Source: Rhodanobacter sp. L36
GTDB taxonomy: Bacteria; Pseudomonadota; Gammaproteobacteria; Xanthomonadales; Rhodanobacteraceae
Direction of reading: 5' to 3'
Assembly: GCF_009765755.1 (NCBI RefSeq)
Contig: NZ_LMUV01000011.1
Coordinates: forward strand, 847,576-911,575
Length of the DNA stretch: 64,000 bases
Of the stretch, positions 18,227 to 27,931 are shown one piece after another (position 1 is the stretch's first letter; the number at the start of each line of letters is the position of its first letter). The notes beneath the pieces were generated by a model, which made no database searches, had not been told where the DNA came from, and was given only the letters and a program-made list of their open reading frames with translations. The translations under genes and the position numbers were made by a program.

Positions 18227-19534
18227 TCACGGCGCCGCCTGCAACGCAAAACCGCATCCGTTGGCGAGTTCGAGAAAGCCCGGGAACGACGTCGCGACAT
18301 GCGTGCAATCGTTGATGCGAACCGGACCGCCAGCGACAAGTCCGGCGATTGCGAAACTCATCGCGATCCGGTGATCGAGATCAGTTTCCACGGTGCCGGA
18401 GCCAAGCTTGCCGCCATGGATGATTGCGCCATCCGGTGTTTCCTCGATCAATGCGCCAAGCGATCGAAGACCGGTCGCCATCGTCGAAATGCGATCGGAT
18501 TCTTTCACGCGCAACTCGGCAGCGCCGCGGATGATCGTGCTGCCATTGGCGACGGCAGCAGCGATGAACAGCGCAGGAAATTCATCGATCATGTCGGGCA
18601 CCAGCGCTTCGGGCAGTTCGATGCCATGCAACGGCGCGTGCCGAACCACGAGATCACCGACCGGCTCGCCGCCCGCGCTGCGCTCGTGCTCCACCGTGAT
18701 CGCCGCGCCCATCAACCGCAACGCCTGCAGCAACCCGGTTCGGCGTGGGTTCAAGCCGACCGCTGGCAGTCGTAATTCGGAGCCGGGAACGATGCTTGCG
18801 GCAACGAGAAAAAACGCAGCCGATGAAAAATCGGCGGGCACATCGACATCGGTCGCGCGCAATGCATGACCACCTTCGAGCGTGGCGTGTCCCGGCGAGA
18901 AACGGATCGGCCAGCCGAACGCTGAAAGCATGCGTTCGGTGTAATCGCGCGTCGGATGCGGCTCGATCACTTCGGTTTTGCCTGACGCGTAAAGTCCAGC
19001 CAGCAACAATGCCGACTTTACCTGTGCGCTGGCCACCGGCAATTCGTAGCGGATGCCGTGAAGTGACTGCCCACCGCGCACTTTCAGCGGCGGCAAGCCC
19101 TCATTCGAATCGATGCGCGCACCCATCGTCGTCAGCGGATCAGTGACGCGACGCATTGGTCTTTTGGACAACGACTCGTCGCCCACCAGGCTGCTGTCGA
19201 AAGCCTGGCCAGCGAGCAGCCCGGTCAGAAGGCGCATGCCAGTGCCGGCGTTGCCGCAATCCAGAAGCTGCGCCGATCCACGCAATCCATGCAGGCCGAC
19301 ACCGTGCACCACGCGCTCGCCGGGCGAAGGCGTTTCGATGCGTACGCCCAGTTGCGACAGCACGGCCGCAGTGGCGCGGGTGTCTTCGCCTTCGAGAAAA
19401 CCACGGATGCGCGATGTTCCGTCAGCGATCGACGAAAGCATCAATGCGCGATGCGAAACGGATTTGTCGCCGGGTATCTGCACCGAGCCACGCAATGGCT
19501 TGCCAGCCTGACTGATCCAGTCGAGACGATTCAA
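18227..19534 (-). CDS. aroA: 3-phosphoshikimate 1-carboxyvinyltransferase (EPSP synthase)
   Basis: EPSP synthase joins shikimate-3-phosphate and phosphoenolpyruvate in the shikimate route to chorismate. The 435-residue protein shows IPGDKSVSHRALML near residue 21, the DCGNAGTGMRLLTGLLAG block near 92, KSALLLAGLYASGKT, and the C-terminal ELRVKESDRISTMATGLRSLG plus DHRIAMSFAIAGL. Gly-rich and Lys/Arg active-site residues are in place. It is preceded by pheA (24 bases) and followed by kdsB; chorismate made here is the substrate of the PheA protein next door. Confidence 0.96.
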   Translation of the reverse strand: MNRLDWISQAGKPLRGSVQIPGDKSVSHRALMLSSIADGTSRIRGFLEGEDTRATAAVLSQLGVRIETPSPGERVVHGVGLHGLRGSAQLLDCGNAGTGMRLLTGLLAGQAFDSSLVGDESLSKRPMRRVTDPLTTMGARIDSNEGLPPLKVRGGQSLHGIRYELPVASAQVKSALLLAGLYASGKTEVIEPHPTRDYTERMLSAFGWPIRFSPGHATLEGGHALRATDVDVPADFSSAAFFLVAASIVPGSELRLPAVGLNPRRTGLLQALRLMGAAITVEHERSAGGEPVGDLVVRHAPLHGIELPEALVPDMIDEFPALFIAAAVANGSTIIRGAAELRVKESDRISTMATGLRSLGALIEETPDGAIIHGGKLGSGTVETDLDHRIAMSFAIAGLVAGGPVRINDCTHVATSFPGFLELANGCGFALQAAP

Positions 19535-19558
19535 TTCAACTTCTCCATGTCTGGCGTA

Positions 19559-20647
19559 TCAGGGCAACGCGACCGGATAGGAACCGAGCACGCGAATCGT
19601 GGCTGCCGATTCGCCGATGTCCTGCACCGCGGCCTGCAATTCGGGACCATGAATGTGACCGGAAACATCGATGAAAAACGCGTACTGCCACTTGCCCGTG
19701 TGTGCAGGGCGCGACTCGATCCGGTTCAGGCTGATGCCGTGCTTGGCAAACGGACTGAGCACGTCGTAAAGCGCGCCCGGCTTGTCGTTCACGGTGATCA
19801 ACAGCGACGTGCGATCGTTGCCGGACGGCGGGAACAGCGAGCGACCGATCACCAGGAATCGCGTGGTGTTATCGGCGCGATCCTCGATCCCCGTGGCCAC
19901 GGTTTTCAGGCCATAGACCTTGCCCGCGGTTTCGCCAGCGATGGCAGCCGAGTCATCTGCATGCCGGGCCATTCTTGCCGCTTCCGCATTGCTGGCCACG
20001 GCGACGCACTCGACACCCGGCAGATTGATGCGCAACCAGGTCTTGCACTGTTGCAACGACTGCGCGTGCGCATAGACGCGCTTGACGTCCTCAAGTTTTC
20101 CCACCAGCGAGTGCAGGCATTGATGCACGCGCAACTCGACTTCGCCGCAGATAGTGGCTTCGGAAGTCAGGAACATGTCGAGCGTGACCTGAATCATGCC
20201 CTGCCCGGAATTTTCCACCGGCACCACGCCAAAATCGGCATGGCCCGCAGCGACTTCCTGGAACACTTCTTCGATGCTCCCCAGCGGCAAGCCATAAGCG
20301 GCATGGCCGAAATGCTTGCGCACCGCCAGTTCGCTGAAGGTGCCTTCGGGGCCGAGAAATCCGATCTTGAGCGGGTCTTCCTGCGCGAGGCACGAGGACA
20401 TGATTTCGCGGAAAAGCCGCACCATTTCCGTGTCGGACAACGGCCCGTCGTTGCGGTCGACCACCATACGCAACACATGCGCCTCGCGTTCGGGTCGGTA
20501 GTAGTCGATGGCCGAAAGCCCTGCGCCTTTCACCTTGGCCACGGTCAGCGCGTGGTTGGCGCGTTCCGAGATCAACTGCTGGATCTGCCGATCGATAAGG
20601 TCGATGCGTTCGCGCATTTCGCTCAGGGATGTTTTCTGGTCACTCAT
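19559..20647 (-). CDS. pheA: Bifunctional chorismate mutase / prephenate dehydratase (P-protein)
   Basis: This 362-residue cytosolic enzyme turns chorismate into prephenate and then phenylpyruvate for phenylalanine synthesis. An N-terminal AroQ chorismate mutase (residues 8-90, LSEMRERIDLIDRQIQQLISER) is followed by the prephenate dehydratase domain (from about 97, KIGFLGPEGTFSELA; the NTTRFLVIG motif carries the catalytic Thr). A C-terminal ACT domain (DKPGALYDVLSPFAKHGI) contains the ESRP phenylalanine-binding motif, so feedback inhibition by Phe is expected. The arrangement matches the pseudomonad/xanthomonad PheA. It lies between serC (74-base gap) and aroA (24-base gap). Confidence 0.96.
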   Translation of the reverse strand: MSDQKTSLSEMRERIDLIDRQIQQLISERANHALTVAKVKGAGLSAIDYYRPEREAHVLRMVVDRNDGPLSDTEMVRLFREIMSSCLAQEDPLKIGFLGPEGTFSELAVRKHFGHAAYGLPLGSIEEVFQEVAAGHADFGVVPVENSGQGMIQVTLDMFLTSEATICGEVELRVHQCLHSLVGKLEDVKRVYAHAQSLQQCKTWLRINLPGVECVAVASNAEAARMARHADDSAAIAGETAGKVYGLKTVATGIEDRADNTTRFLVIGRSLFPPSGNDRTSLLITVNDKPGALYDVLSPFAKHGISLNRIESRPAHTGKWQYAFFIDVSGHIHGPELQAAVQDIGESAATIRVLGSYPVALP

Positions 20648-20721
20648 CGTTTAGCCGCCTGGAAGGAAAGAAGTCCAAATGGGGAAGGACATCTTGCCCG
20701 AAAAATACCGCTGTTGCGCCG

Positions 20722-21807
20722 TTATCCATGGCGCGTCGCAAAGTCACCCATGAATTGAGTTAACGCTTCAACCGCTTCGAGCGGTACCGCGTTGTAGAGC
20801 GACGCGCGCATGCCGCCCAGCGCCTTGTGACCTTTCAGCGCAAGCAGACCGACAGCTTCGGATTCCTCCAGGAATGCAGCGTCCAGCGCGGCGTCATGCA
20901 GGGTGAAGCGGACATTCATGCGCGAGCGAGCGCTCGGATCGATCGGATTGCGGTAATAGCCGTCCGAATCGTCGATGGTTCGATACAACAGCGCAGCCTT
21001 GGCGCGATTGCGTTCGCCCATCGCCACCAAGCCGCCTTGCGCATGCAGCCACTGGAAAGTCAGCCCGGCCAGATACCAGCCCCAGGTGTTCGGCGTGTTG
21101 AGCATGGAATCGTTGGCGGCCTGCTCGGCAAAACGGAAGATGCGCGCCATCGAACGGCTGGTCCGCAGCAACAGGTCGCGCCGGATGATCATCACCAGCA
21201 AGCCGGATGGCCCGATGTTTTTCTGCGCACCAGCGTAGATCAAACCAAAACGCGAAACGTCCAGCGGCTCCGAAAGAATGTTTGACGACATGTCCGCCAC
21301 CAGCGGCACCTCGCCGACATCGGGGATGTCGTGAAACTCCACGCCATGGATGGTTTCATTGGGCGTGTAGTGAACGTACGCGGCGCGCGGATCGAGTTGC
21401 CAGTCCGCGCGTGCCGGCAGCTTCAGAAAATCGTCGGGCTCACCGCTCGCTGCAACATTCACTCGCACATACGGGCCGGCTTCGCTGACTGCCTTGGCGC
21501 TCCAGTGTCCACTGACAATGTAGTCGGCACTGTCACCCTCGCCCGCCAGGTTCATCGGAATCTGTGCAAACTGCTGGGTGGCCCCGCCCTGCAGGAATAA
21601 CACGGCATAGTCGTCGGGAACCGCCAGTAGCGAGCGCAGATCGAACTCCGCTTGTGCAGCCATGTCGATAAAGCGTTTGCCGCGGTGGGATTGCTCCATC
21701 ACCGATGCGCCGCTCCCGTTCCAGTCGAGCATTTCGCGCTGAGCGCGCTCGAGGACTTCCTGCGGAATCGCCGCCGGGCCGGCACTGAAATTCCAGACTC
21801 TGCTCAC
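20722..21807 (-). CDS. serC: Phosphoserine aminotransferase
   Basis: SerC is a PLP enzyme that converts 3-phosphohydroxypyruvate to phosphoserine (serine synthesis) and also acts in pyridoxal phosphate synthesis. The protein has 361 residues, close to the usual 360. The N-terminus is SRVWNFSAGPAAIP, and the substrate and cofactor regions read FLQGGATQQFAQIPMNL and YIVSGHWSAKA. The PLP lysine is in FGLIYAGAQKNIGPSG. The GTG at 21807 gives the family N-terminus directly; ATGs at 21840 and 21858 in frame would add 11-17 unlike residues. It opens the serC-pheA-aroA-kdsB run, comparable with the serC-aroA operon of enterics. Confidence 0.94.
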   Translation of the reverse strand: MSRVWNFSAGPAAIPQEVLERAQREMLDWNGSGASVMEQSHRGKRFIDMAAQAEFDLRSLLAVPDDYAVLFLQGGATQQFAQIPMNLAGEGDSADYIVSGHWSAKAVSEAGPYVRVNVAASGEPDDFLKLPARADWQLDPRAAYVHYTPNETIHGVEFHDIPDVGEVPLVADMSSNILSEPLDVSRFGLIYAGAQKNIGPSGLLVMIIRRDLLLRTSRSMARIFRFAEQAANDSMLNTPNTWGWYLAGLTFQWLHAQGGLVAMGERNRAKAALLYRTIDDSDGYYRNPIDPSARSRMNVRFTLHDAALDAAFLEESEAVGLLALKGHKALGGMRASLYNAVPLEAVEALTQFMGDFATRHG

Positions 21808-21891
21808 GTGTGTCGCGTCCGATAAAAGTGGTCCGCGCATTATGGCGCGGCGCAGCACGCGGTGGTCAACCCGCCGTGAACACGGACTGAT

Positions 21892-22659
21892 CTAGAAACG
21901 GATGAACAATACAAGCGCGATGCCCAAGGCGAGGACGGCCGCCGTGACGATCAGCCACCACACTTCGCGCGCGGGACCGGCCGCTTCTTCGGGCAAGTGC
22001 TCGACTGGCAATTCCGGCATGACGATTTCGGGTTCCGGCTCCATGCCGGGCGCGTCGACCACGAATCGATGCATGGCCACACCGATCTGATCGCCGGGTT
22101 GCAGCGCGAGCTTCTGTGCAACGACCCCGTTGACGCGCAACGGATGACGTTCTGACGATTGCGTCAATTCCAGCGATAACTGCGCATCGCGCCAGCCGAC
22201 GCGAAACGCGGCCGCGTCACCCTGCGGCAACTCGAGCGGATAGCGCCCGCCGGAGCCGAGTTCGAGACCGTCCTTTACGGGCAACACCTTTCCGGAGAGC
22301 GGCCCGGCGATTGCGCGCAAGGCGACGGTGCAATGTTCGTGCATCGGCGACGCAACCGGTACACGGGCTGTCGGATCCTGATCGGCGCAAAGCAGCATGC
22401 GGCAGTCGCCCACGCTGATCACATCGCCGGCACGCAGCAAGGCGCGCTCGCGCACGGGACGTGCATTCACATGCACGCGATCAGCGGGAGAAAGGATGCG
22501 CAATACCCAGCCACGACGATCCTGCTGGACCTGCATGTGATGAGGCGCCGCCTGTCCGGTGGCAAGCACGAGGTCGTTGTCGGCCGCACTGCCGATGCGC
22601 AGCTGCGAATGTGTCCAGTGAAAATTCTCACGGGCTGCATTGGGAAATTCGATACGCAT
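21892..22659 (-). CDS. FHA-domain protein with C-terminal membrane anchor
   Basis: The 255-residue product begins with a forkhead-associated domain (about residues 1-90: LRIGSAADNDLVLATGQAAPHHMQVQ carries the family Gly-Ser and His positions, then VHVNARPVRERALLRAGDVISVGDCRMLL). A second beta-rich half (residues 100-215) shows a similar grammar (LRVNGVVAQKLALQPGDQIGVAMHRFVV), possibly a degenerate second FHA fold. A linker rich in Pro/Glu and one C-terminal helix (EVWWLIVTAAVLALGIALVLFIRF) anchor it in the membrane. FHA domains bind phosphothreonine peptides; the partner kinase is not in the window. The start ATG at 22659 removes 12 unsupported codons. Confidence 0.8.
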   Translation of the reverse strand: MRIEFPNAARENFHWTHSQLRIGSAADNDLVLATGQAAPHHMQVQQDRRGWVLRILSPADRVHVNARPVRERALLRAGDVISVGDCRMLLCADQDPTARVPVASPMHEHCTVALRAIAGPLSGKVLPVKDGLELGSGGRYPLELPQGDAAAFRVGWRDAQLSLELTQSSERHPLRVNGVVAQKLALQPGDQIGVAMHRFVVDAPGMEPEPEIVMPELPVEHLPEEAAGPAREVWWLIVTAAVLALGIALVLFIRF

Positions 22660-22758
22660 GAAAAAACCGCTCGATGGACCGCGGGACTCTAACATGTGCG
22701 TTCACATCCTTCGGTCGGTGGCAGGCATTAAACTGGCTCCCTTTTGAGAGATCAGCGC

Positions 22759-23034
22759 ATGCCGAAGATCGATATCCGTCGTCCTCACCTGCTCTCGATC
22801 GCCGAAGCCCGGGCCGTCGTGGACAAGGTCGCCGAGCGCATGCGCGAGAAGTTCGGCATGGACGGAAAATGGCAAGGCGACACCTTGGAGTTTTCGCGAT
22901 CAGGAGCCAAAGGCAGCATTCACGTGGGTGAAGATGCCATCCAGGTGGTCGTCGAGTTGGGCATGATGTTGTCGCCGCTGAAAGGCATGATCGAGCAGGA
23001 AATTCGACGCAAGCTGGACGAACATTTCGCCTGA
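22759..23034 (+). CDS. Polyhydroxyalkanoate-granule-associated family protein (PHA_gran_rgn)
   Basis: The small 91-residue protein matches the polyhydroxyalkanoic acid system family by pattern: ISI..HLLSIAEARAVVDKVAERM at the N-terminus, then MDGKWQGDTLEFSRSGAKGSIHVGEDAIQVVVELGMMLSPLKGMIEQEIRRKLDEHF. No signal peptide is present. The family name comes from synteny with PHA genes in other bacteria, but no PHA genes are nearby here, so the function is unproven. The ATG at 22759 starts at MPKIDIRRPHLL; five codons upstream are possible. Confidence 0.75.
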   Translation: MPKIDIRRPHLLSIAEARAVVDKVAERMREKFGMDGKWQGDTLEFSRSGAKGSIHVGEDAIQVVVELGMMLSPLKGMIEQEIRRKLDEHFA

Positions 23035-23156
23035 GATTTCCTTCTTCAGTACAACCTCCGGGGCGATTGCCTGTGGATTCTTCAACCAGGCGCGTATCCA
23101 TGGCATAATCGTCGGCTTACGCAGCCATCACGGTTGTGCGCGAACCCCCGGAACAC

Positions 23157-23375
23157 ATGGCCAAAGACGACGTCATCGAAATGGAGGGCACGGTCCAGGA
23201 GACCTTGCCCAACACCATGTTTCGTGTGCAACTGGAAAACGGGCATGTAGTCATCGCCCATATTTCCGGACGCATGCGCAAGCATTACATCCGCATTCTT
23301 ACCGGCGACAAGGTCAAGATCGAGATGACCCCGTACGACCTGAGCAAGGGCCGTATCACGTACCGCATGAAGTAA
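23157..23375 (+). CDS. infA: Translation initiation factor IF-1
   Basis: IF-1 is a 72-residue S1/OB-fold protein that occupies the ribosomal A site during initiation. The sequence is the classic one: [20 protein letters not shown], then [21 protein letters not shown], ending [20 protein letters not shown]. The ATG at 23157 gives the exact family length. It is convergent with clpA, separated by a strong bidirectional terminator. Proximity to clpA/clpS is common in proteobacteria. Confidence 0.98.
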   Translation: MAKDDVIEMEGTVQETLPNTMFRVQLENGHVVIAHISGRMRKHYIRILTGDKVKIEMTPYDLSKGRITYRMK

Positions 23376-23421
23376 TTCGCTGAAGTAAGTCGCTGACCAA
23401 CGGTCGCGGATGCGGAACAAA

Positions 23422-23450
23422 AAAGGCGGCGCATTGCGCCGCCTTTGCTT
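23422..23450. terminator. Bidirectional terminator between infA and clpA
   Basis: Perfect 11-bp stem AAAGGCGGCGC/GCGCCGCCTTT with loop ATT. T-rich on plus (TTTGCTTTG) and preceded by A-rich sequence, so it can end both convergent genes. Confidence 0.88.
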
Positions 23451-23468
23451 TGCCTGAGTACTGATGCG

Positions 23469-25748
23469 TCAGCTTGGTTCGACGACGGCAGCCAACTGCT
23501 CGGACGCTTCGCATTCGACGTGCAGCTCGCCGTCGCGCACGCTCAAGTGCACCTTGCCGCCATCGGCGAGCCTGCCAAACAGCAGCTCGTCGGCCAGCGC
23601 ACGCTTGACCTTCTCCTGGATGACGCGGGCCATCGGACGCGCACCCATCTGAGGATCGAAGCCGTGTTCGGCCAACCAGCGTCGTGCGTCCGCATCGACG
23701 TCCAGACTCACCTGCTTCTCGGTCAACTGGCTTTCCAGTTCGATCAGGAACTTGTCGACCACGCGCAGGATATGTTCGAAATCGAGCGCGCCGAACTGGA
23801 TGATCGCGTCCAGACGATTGCGGAACTCCGGCGTGAAGATGCGGCGGATCACTTCCATCGCATCCGACTCGTGCTTCTGTTCGACAAAACCCATCGTGCG
23901 CCTCGAAGCGATCGCCGCACCCGCATTGGTGGTCATCACCACCACCACGTTCTTGAAGTTCGCTTCGCGTCCGTTGGTGTCGGTTAGCACGCCGCGATCC
24001 ATGACCTGCAGCAGGATGTTGAACACATCCGGATGTGCCTTTTCGATTTCGTCAAGCAGCAGCACCGCGTGCGGATGCTTGGTCACGGCCTCGGTAAGCA
24101 AGCCGCCCTGATCGAAACCGACATACCCCGGAGGCGCGCCGACCAGTCGGGAAACCGAATGGCCTTCCATGTACTCGGACATGTCGAAGCGGATCATCTC
24201 GATACCGAGCTGCATCGCGAGCTGCTTGGTCACCTCGGTTTTGCCGACGCCAGTGGGACCAGCAAGCAGGAAACAGCCGATGGGCTTGGAAGGATCGGCA
24301 AGACCCGAGCGCGCCATCTTGATCGAAGCGGCCAGGGCTTCGATCGCCGGATCCTGCCCGAACACCACCATCTTGAGGTTGCGTTCGAGGTTGCGCAGCA
24401 CGTCTCGATCGGAAGCCGACACTTGCTTGGCCGGAATGCGCGCCATCTTGGCGATGATGTATTCCACCTCGGTGACATCCACTTTGCCGGTGCGCTGATC
24501 CTCCGGCAACAGGCGTTGGCGCGCACCCGCTTCGTCGATCACGTCAATGGCCTTGTCCGGCAACAGACGGTCGGGAATGTGCTTGACCGAAAGATCCACC
24601 GCGGCCTTCAAAGCTTCGTTGGTATACGAGACGTGGTGATGTTCTTCGAAGCGCGAGCGCAGACCCTTGAGGATCTCCAGGCTATCGGCCACGGTCGGCT
24701 CGACTACGTCGATCTTCTGGAAGCGCCGCGCGAGCGCGCGATCCTTTTCAAAGACGCCGCGATATTCCTGGAACGTAGTCGATCCGATGCAGCGCAGCTC
24801 GCCCGAAGCTAACATCGGCTTGATAAGGTTGCTCGCATCCATCGTGCCGCCCGACGCCGAACCGGCGCCGATGATGGTGTGGATTTCATCGATGAAAAGG
24901 ATCGCGCCCGGCTGTTTCTTCAGCTGCGCGATCACGCCCTTGAGACGTTTCTCGAAATCACCGCGATATTTGGTTCCGGCTACGAGCGAGCCGAGATCGA
25001 GCGACCAGATCGTGGCGCTCTCGAGTACTTCGGGCACTTCGCCATCGACGATGCGCTTGGCCAGACCTTCCGCCAGCGCGGTTTTGCCCACGCCGGCTTC
25101 GCCCACGTACAGCGGGTTGTTCTTGCGGCGACGGCACAGCACCTGAATGGTGCGTTCGATCTCGTCGGCACGGCCGATCAGCGGATCGATCTTCCCTTCC
25201 AGTGCCAGCTCGTTGAGATTGCTGGCGAACTCCTGCAGCGGATTGCCCTTGGCTTCGCCGCCCTCTTCGCCTTCACGCTCGCTCGCATTGGCTGCGCCTG
25301 CAGCCGGCTCGTCGCCGATCTTGGCAATGCCGTGCGAGATGTAATTGACCACGTCGAGACGGGTGATTTCCTGCTGATGCATGAAATACACCGCGTGCGA
25401 ATCCTTCTCGCCGAAGATCGCCACCAGCACGTTCGCGCCAGTCACTTCCTTTCGGCCTGACGATTGCACGTGGTAGACGGCCCGCTGCAAGACACGCTGG
25501 AAACCCAGCGTGGGCTGCGTGTCGCGTTCGTCGCCCTGCGGCAACACGGGAACCGTCTCGGCGATGATGCGCTCGAGTTCGGACGAGAGTCGCGGCAGAT
25601 CCGCCCCGCAAGCGCGCAGCGCGCCGATGGCCGACTGATTTTCGGTGAGGGCGAGCAGCAGGTGCTCGACGGTCATGAACTCGTGGCGTTGTTCACGGGC
25701 CTGCTTGTAGCAATGGCCGATGGTGACTTCCAGATCCTTGCTGAACAT
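23469..25748 (-). CDS. clpA: ATP-dependent Clp protease ATP-binding subunit ClpA
   Basis: ClpA is the AAA+ unfoldase that feeds substrates to ClpP, with ClpS directing N-end-rule substrates. The protein has 759 residues. An N-terminal double Clp repeat domain comes first (FMTVEHLLLALTE), then D1 with Walker A GEAGVGKTALAE and Walker B ILFIDEIH, then D2 with GPTGVGKTEVTK and VLLLDEIEKAHPD. The AAA+ C-terminal domain is FDPQMGARPMARVIQ. MFSKDLEVTIGHCYKQAREQ at 25748 is the expected start; the longer frame to 25769 adds seven codons. It follows clpS after 65 bases, the usual order. Confidence 0.97.
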   Translation of the reverse strand: MFSKDLEVTIGHCYKQAREQRHEFMTVEHLLLALTENQSAIGALRACGADLPRLSSELERIIAETVPVLPQGDERDTQPTLGFQRVLQRAVYHVQSSGRKEVTGANVLVAIFGEKDSHAVYFMHQQEITRLDVVNYISHGIAKIGDEPAAGAANASEREGEEGGEAKGNPLQEFASNLNELALEGKIDPLIGRADEIERTIQVLCRRRKNNPLYVGEAGVGKTALAEGLAKRIVDGEVPEVLESATIWSLDLGSLVAGTKYRGDFEKRLKGVIAQLKKQPGAILFIDEIHTIIGAGSASGGTMDASNLIKPMLASGELRCIGSTTFQEYRGVFEKDRALARRFQKIDVVEPTVADSLEILKGLRSRFEEHHHVSYTNEALKAAVDLSVKHIPDRLLPDKAIDVIDEAGARQRLLPEDQRTGKVDVTEVEYIIAKMARIPAKQVSASDRDVLRNLERNLKMVVFGQDPAIEALAASIKMARSGLADPSKPIGCFLLAGPTGVGKTEVTKQLAMQLGIEMIRFDMSEYMEGHSVSRLVGAPPGYVGFDQGGLLTEAVTKHPHAVLLLDEIEKAHPDVFNILLQVMDRGVLTDTNGREANFKNVVVVMTTNAGAAIASRRTMGFVEQKHESDAMEVIRRIFTPEFRNRLDAIIQFGALDFEHILRVVDKFLIELESQLTEKQVSLDVDADARRWLAEHGFDPQMGARPMARVIQEKVKRALADELLFGRLADGGKVHLSVRDGELHVECEASEQLAAVVEPS

Positions 25749-25813
25749 TCGGATCGTCTCCGCTTGCAAAGTGGGCGGCTTTCAACGCCGCGATGAGCAC
25801 GAAATGGGGACGC

Positions 25814-26140
25814 TCACAGCTTTTCCATAGTGCACAACAACGGGTGTTGATGGGAACGTGAATATTCGTTGACGTGCGTGACCTTGGTCTCGGCCACTTC
25901 CCGCGTAAAGACGCCACATACACCCTTGCCGCGGGTGTGCACGTGGAGCATCACCTGTACCGCCTGTTCCTGATCGAGATTGAAAAACGCGCGTAGAACC
26001 TCCACCACGAAGTCCATCGGCGTGAAGTCGTCGTTCAACAACAACACCTGGAACAAGGGTGGACGTGCAACTTCGGGCTTCGCAACTTCCAGCGCCAGTC
26101 CGCGGCCGCTGTCTTGCTCGTTTTCTGATTCGTGGGCCAT
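25814..26140 (-). CDS. clpS: ATP-dependent Clp protease adaptor ClpS
   Basis: ClpS binds substrates bearing destabilising N-terminal residues and hands them to ClpA. The 108-residue protein has the conserved core [26 protein letters not shown] (residue binding pocket Asn-Asp and the Met gatekeeper), then [22 protein letters not shown] and HPLLCTMEK. It sits directly upstream of clpA on the same strand, in the standard pair. Confidence 0.97.
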   Translation of the reverse strand: MAHESENEQDSGRGLALEVAKPEVARPPLFQVLLLNDDFTPMDFVVEVLRAFFNLDQEQAVQVMLHVHTRGKGVCGVFTREVAETKVTHVNEYSRSHQHPLLCTMEKL

Positions 26141-26258
26141 GGTTTCTTGGAGTTCAATCTCTGATACGAAGTATACGCCGCACCGGATGCGTCACTGTGC
26201 GGCTTCCGACTGCATAGGTGATGGCACAATGCCGGTTTTTCCAGTGCCCGCAATGATC

Positions 26259-26756
26259 ATGGCGAATTCCGATTCCAGCGACGCGATATCCGGCTATGAC
26301 GTCTGGCGCCCACACGTCACGGTGGCGTGCGTGGTCGCCGATGGCGATCGCTACTTGATGGTTGAGGAAGAGGTAAGCGGCAAACTGGCCTACAACCAGC
26401 CTGCGGGTCATCTGGACGATGGCGAAAGCCTCGCCACCGCTGCACTCCGCGAAACGCTCGAGGAAACCGGCTGGACCGTGGAATTACAACACTTCATCGG
26501 CGCACATCAATGGCGCAGTACCGAACACGGCGACGCCGTCGTGCGTTTCAGTTTCGCCGCTCGAGCGCTGAGCCACGACGCCTCGCGCCCGCTGGACACC
26601 GGCATCCTTCGCGCGCTGTGGATGACCCGCAGCGAAATCGCTGCACTGGGTTCGCAGCTGCGCAGCCCGATGGTCCTGCTCAGCATAGATGCCTGGCTCG
26701 CCGGTCAGCGCTTACCGCTCGCAGCCTTGAGCTACCTCGCGGACAAGCCAGCATGA
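26259..26756 (+). CDS. nudJ: NUDIX hydrolase, NudJ-like
   Basis: The 165-residue protein has a NUDIX box [20 protein letters not shown] that fits G-x5-E-x7-R-E-x2-E-E. The N-terminal strand region is [19 protein letters not shown]. In E. coli the neighbour of mnmA is nudJ (ymfB), a phosphatase that acts on nucleoside phosphates and HMP-PP. The order nudJ-mnmA-hflD is the same here, so NudJ is the best name. The stop overlaps the mnmA start (ATGA at 26753-26756), so translation is coupled. The start at 26259 is the last of several possible ATGs before the domain. Confidence 0.82.
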   Translation: MANSDSSDAISGYDVWRPHVTVACVVADGDRYLMVEEEVSGKLAYNQPAGHLDDGESLATAALRETLEETGWTVELQHFIGAHQWRSTEHGDAVVRFSFAARALSHDASRPLDTGILRALWMTRSEIAALGSQLRSPMVLLSIDAWLAGQRLPLAALSYLADKPA

Positions 26757-27931
26757 AAGTGATGCTGGGCATGTCCGGCGGTGTCGACTCCTCCGTTGCG
26801 GCCTTGCTTCTGCAGCAGGCGGGACACGATGTTGAAGGTCTCTTCATGCAGAACTGGGAGGAGGACGAACGCCAGGGTCCTTGCACCACCGACACCGATC
26901 GCAAGGATGCCGTGGCCGTGTGTGGCCGCCTGGGCATTCCATTTCACGCACGCAATTTCGCAGCCGAATACTGGGACGGCGTGTTCGAGCATTTCCTTGC
27001 GGAATATCGCGCGGGCCGAACGCCCAATCCCGATGTGCTGTGCAATCGCGAAATCAAGTTCAAGACTTTTCTGGACGAAGCTCACGCGTTGGGCGCGGAG
27101 AAAATCGCCACGGGTCATTACGCACGTGTCGATGCTGTTGGTGGATGCTATCGGTTGCTGCGCGCTGTCGATGCGGGGAAGGACCAGAGTTATTTCCTGC
27201 ACGCACTCGGACAACGGCAGCTGTCGGCCACGCTTTTTCCGCTCGGCGATATCGAGAAGCCGCGCGTGCGTGAGTTGGCGCGCGAAGCAAATTTGCCGAC
27301 GCATGCAAAGAAGGATTCCACCGGCATCTGTTTCATCGGCGAGCGCGACTTCCGCGGCTTCCTTGCGCAATACATTCCGGCGCGACCCGGCGAGATGCGA
27401 ACGCCCGACGGGACACTCGTCGGCGAACATCAGGGTGCGATGTACTACACGCTGGGTCAGCGCAATGGACTCGGCATCGGCGGTCGTCACGGCGCCAGCG
27501 GCGAGCCCTGGTACGTCGTCGGCAAGGACGTGTCGGCCAACGTGCTTTATGTGGCCCAAGGTGGCGAAAACCATTGGCTGTATTCGCAGCAAGTGCGATC
27601 GGAAACACCGACCTGGGTATCCGGCCATACGCCGGCTGCGACGTTCCGATGCACCGCTAAGACGCGCTATCGCCAAATCGACCAGCCCTGCGAAGTCGAA
27701 GTCGACGACACCGGGCTTCTGTTGCGCTTCGATGATGCCCAGCGCGCAGTCACGCCCGGTCAGTCAGTGGTCCTCTACGATGGCGACATCTGCCTGGGCG
27801 GCGCCGTGATCGCCGCCACCGACGCACCCTACGGCGGCATGCCGTCAACGTCCTCCACTATCTTCATGCCATCGGCGAACAGCCATGCCACTACGAGAAA
27901 ATCCGAACCGTGCTTGAAAACCTTGCCATGA
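26753..27931 (+). CDS. mnmA: tRNA-specific 2-thiouridylase MnmA
   Basis: MnmA makes 2-thiouridine at the wobble position of Glu, Gln and Lys tRNAs using sulfur from the Tus relay. The protein is 392 residues. The PP-loop is [10 protein letters not shown] at residues 6-15, the catalytic Cys97 is in [12 protein letters not shown], and the second active Cys193 is in [12 protein letters not shown]. Further blocks are HYARV and [14 protein letters not shown]. The E. coli protein has 368 residues; the excess is a C-terminal tail after APYGGMP that runs to the overlap with hflD. The start ATG overlaps the nudJ stop, and the stop overlaps the hflD ATG. Confidence 0.95.
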   Translation: MKVMLGMSGGVDSSVAALLLQQAGHDVEGLFMQNWEEDERQGPCTTDTDRKDAVAVCGRLGIPFHARNFAAEYWDGVFEHFLAEYRAGRTPNPDVLCNREIKFKTFLDEAHALGAEKIATGHYARVDAVGGCYRLLRAVDAGKDQSYFLHALGQRQLSATLFPLGDIEKPRVRELAREANLPTHAKKDSTGICFIGERDFRGFLAQYIPARPGEMRTPDGTLVGEHQGAMYYTLGQRNGLGIGGRHGASGEPWYVVGKDVSANVLYVAQGGENHWLYSQQVRSETPTWVSGHTPAATFRCTAKTRYRQIDQPCEVEVDDTGLLLRFDDAQRAVTPGQSVVLYDGDICLGGAVIAATDAPYGGMPSTSSTIFMPSANSHATTRKSEPCLKTLP

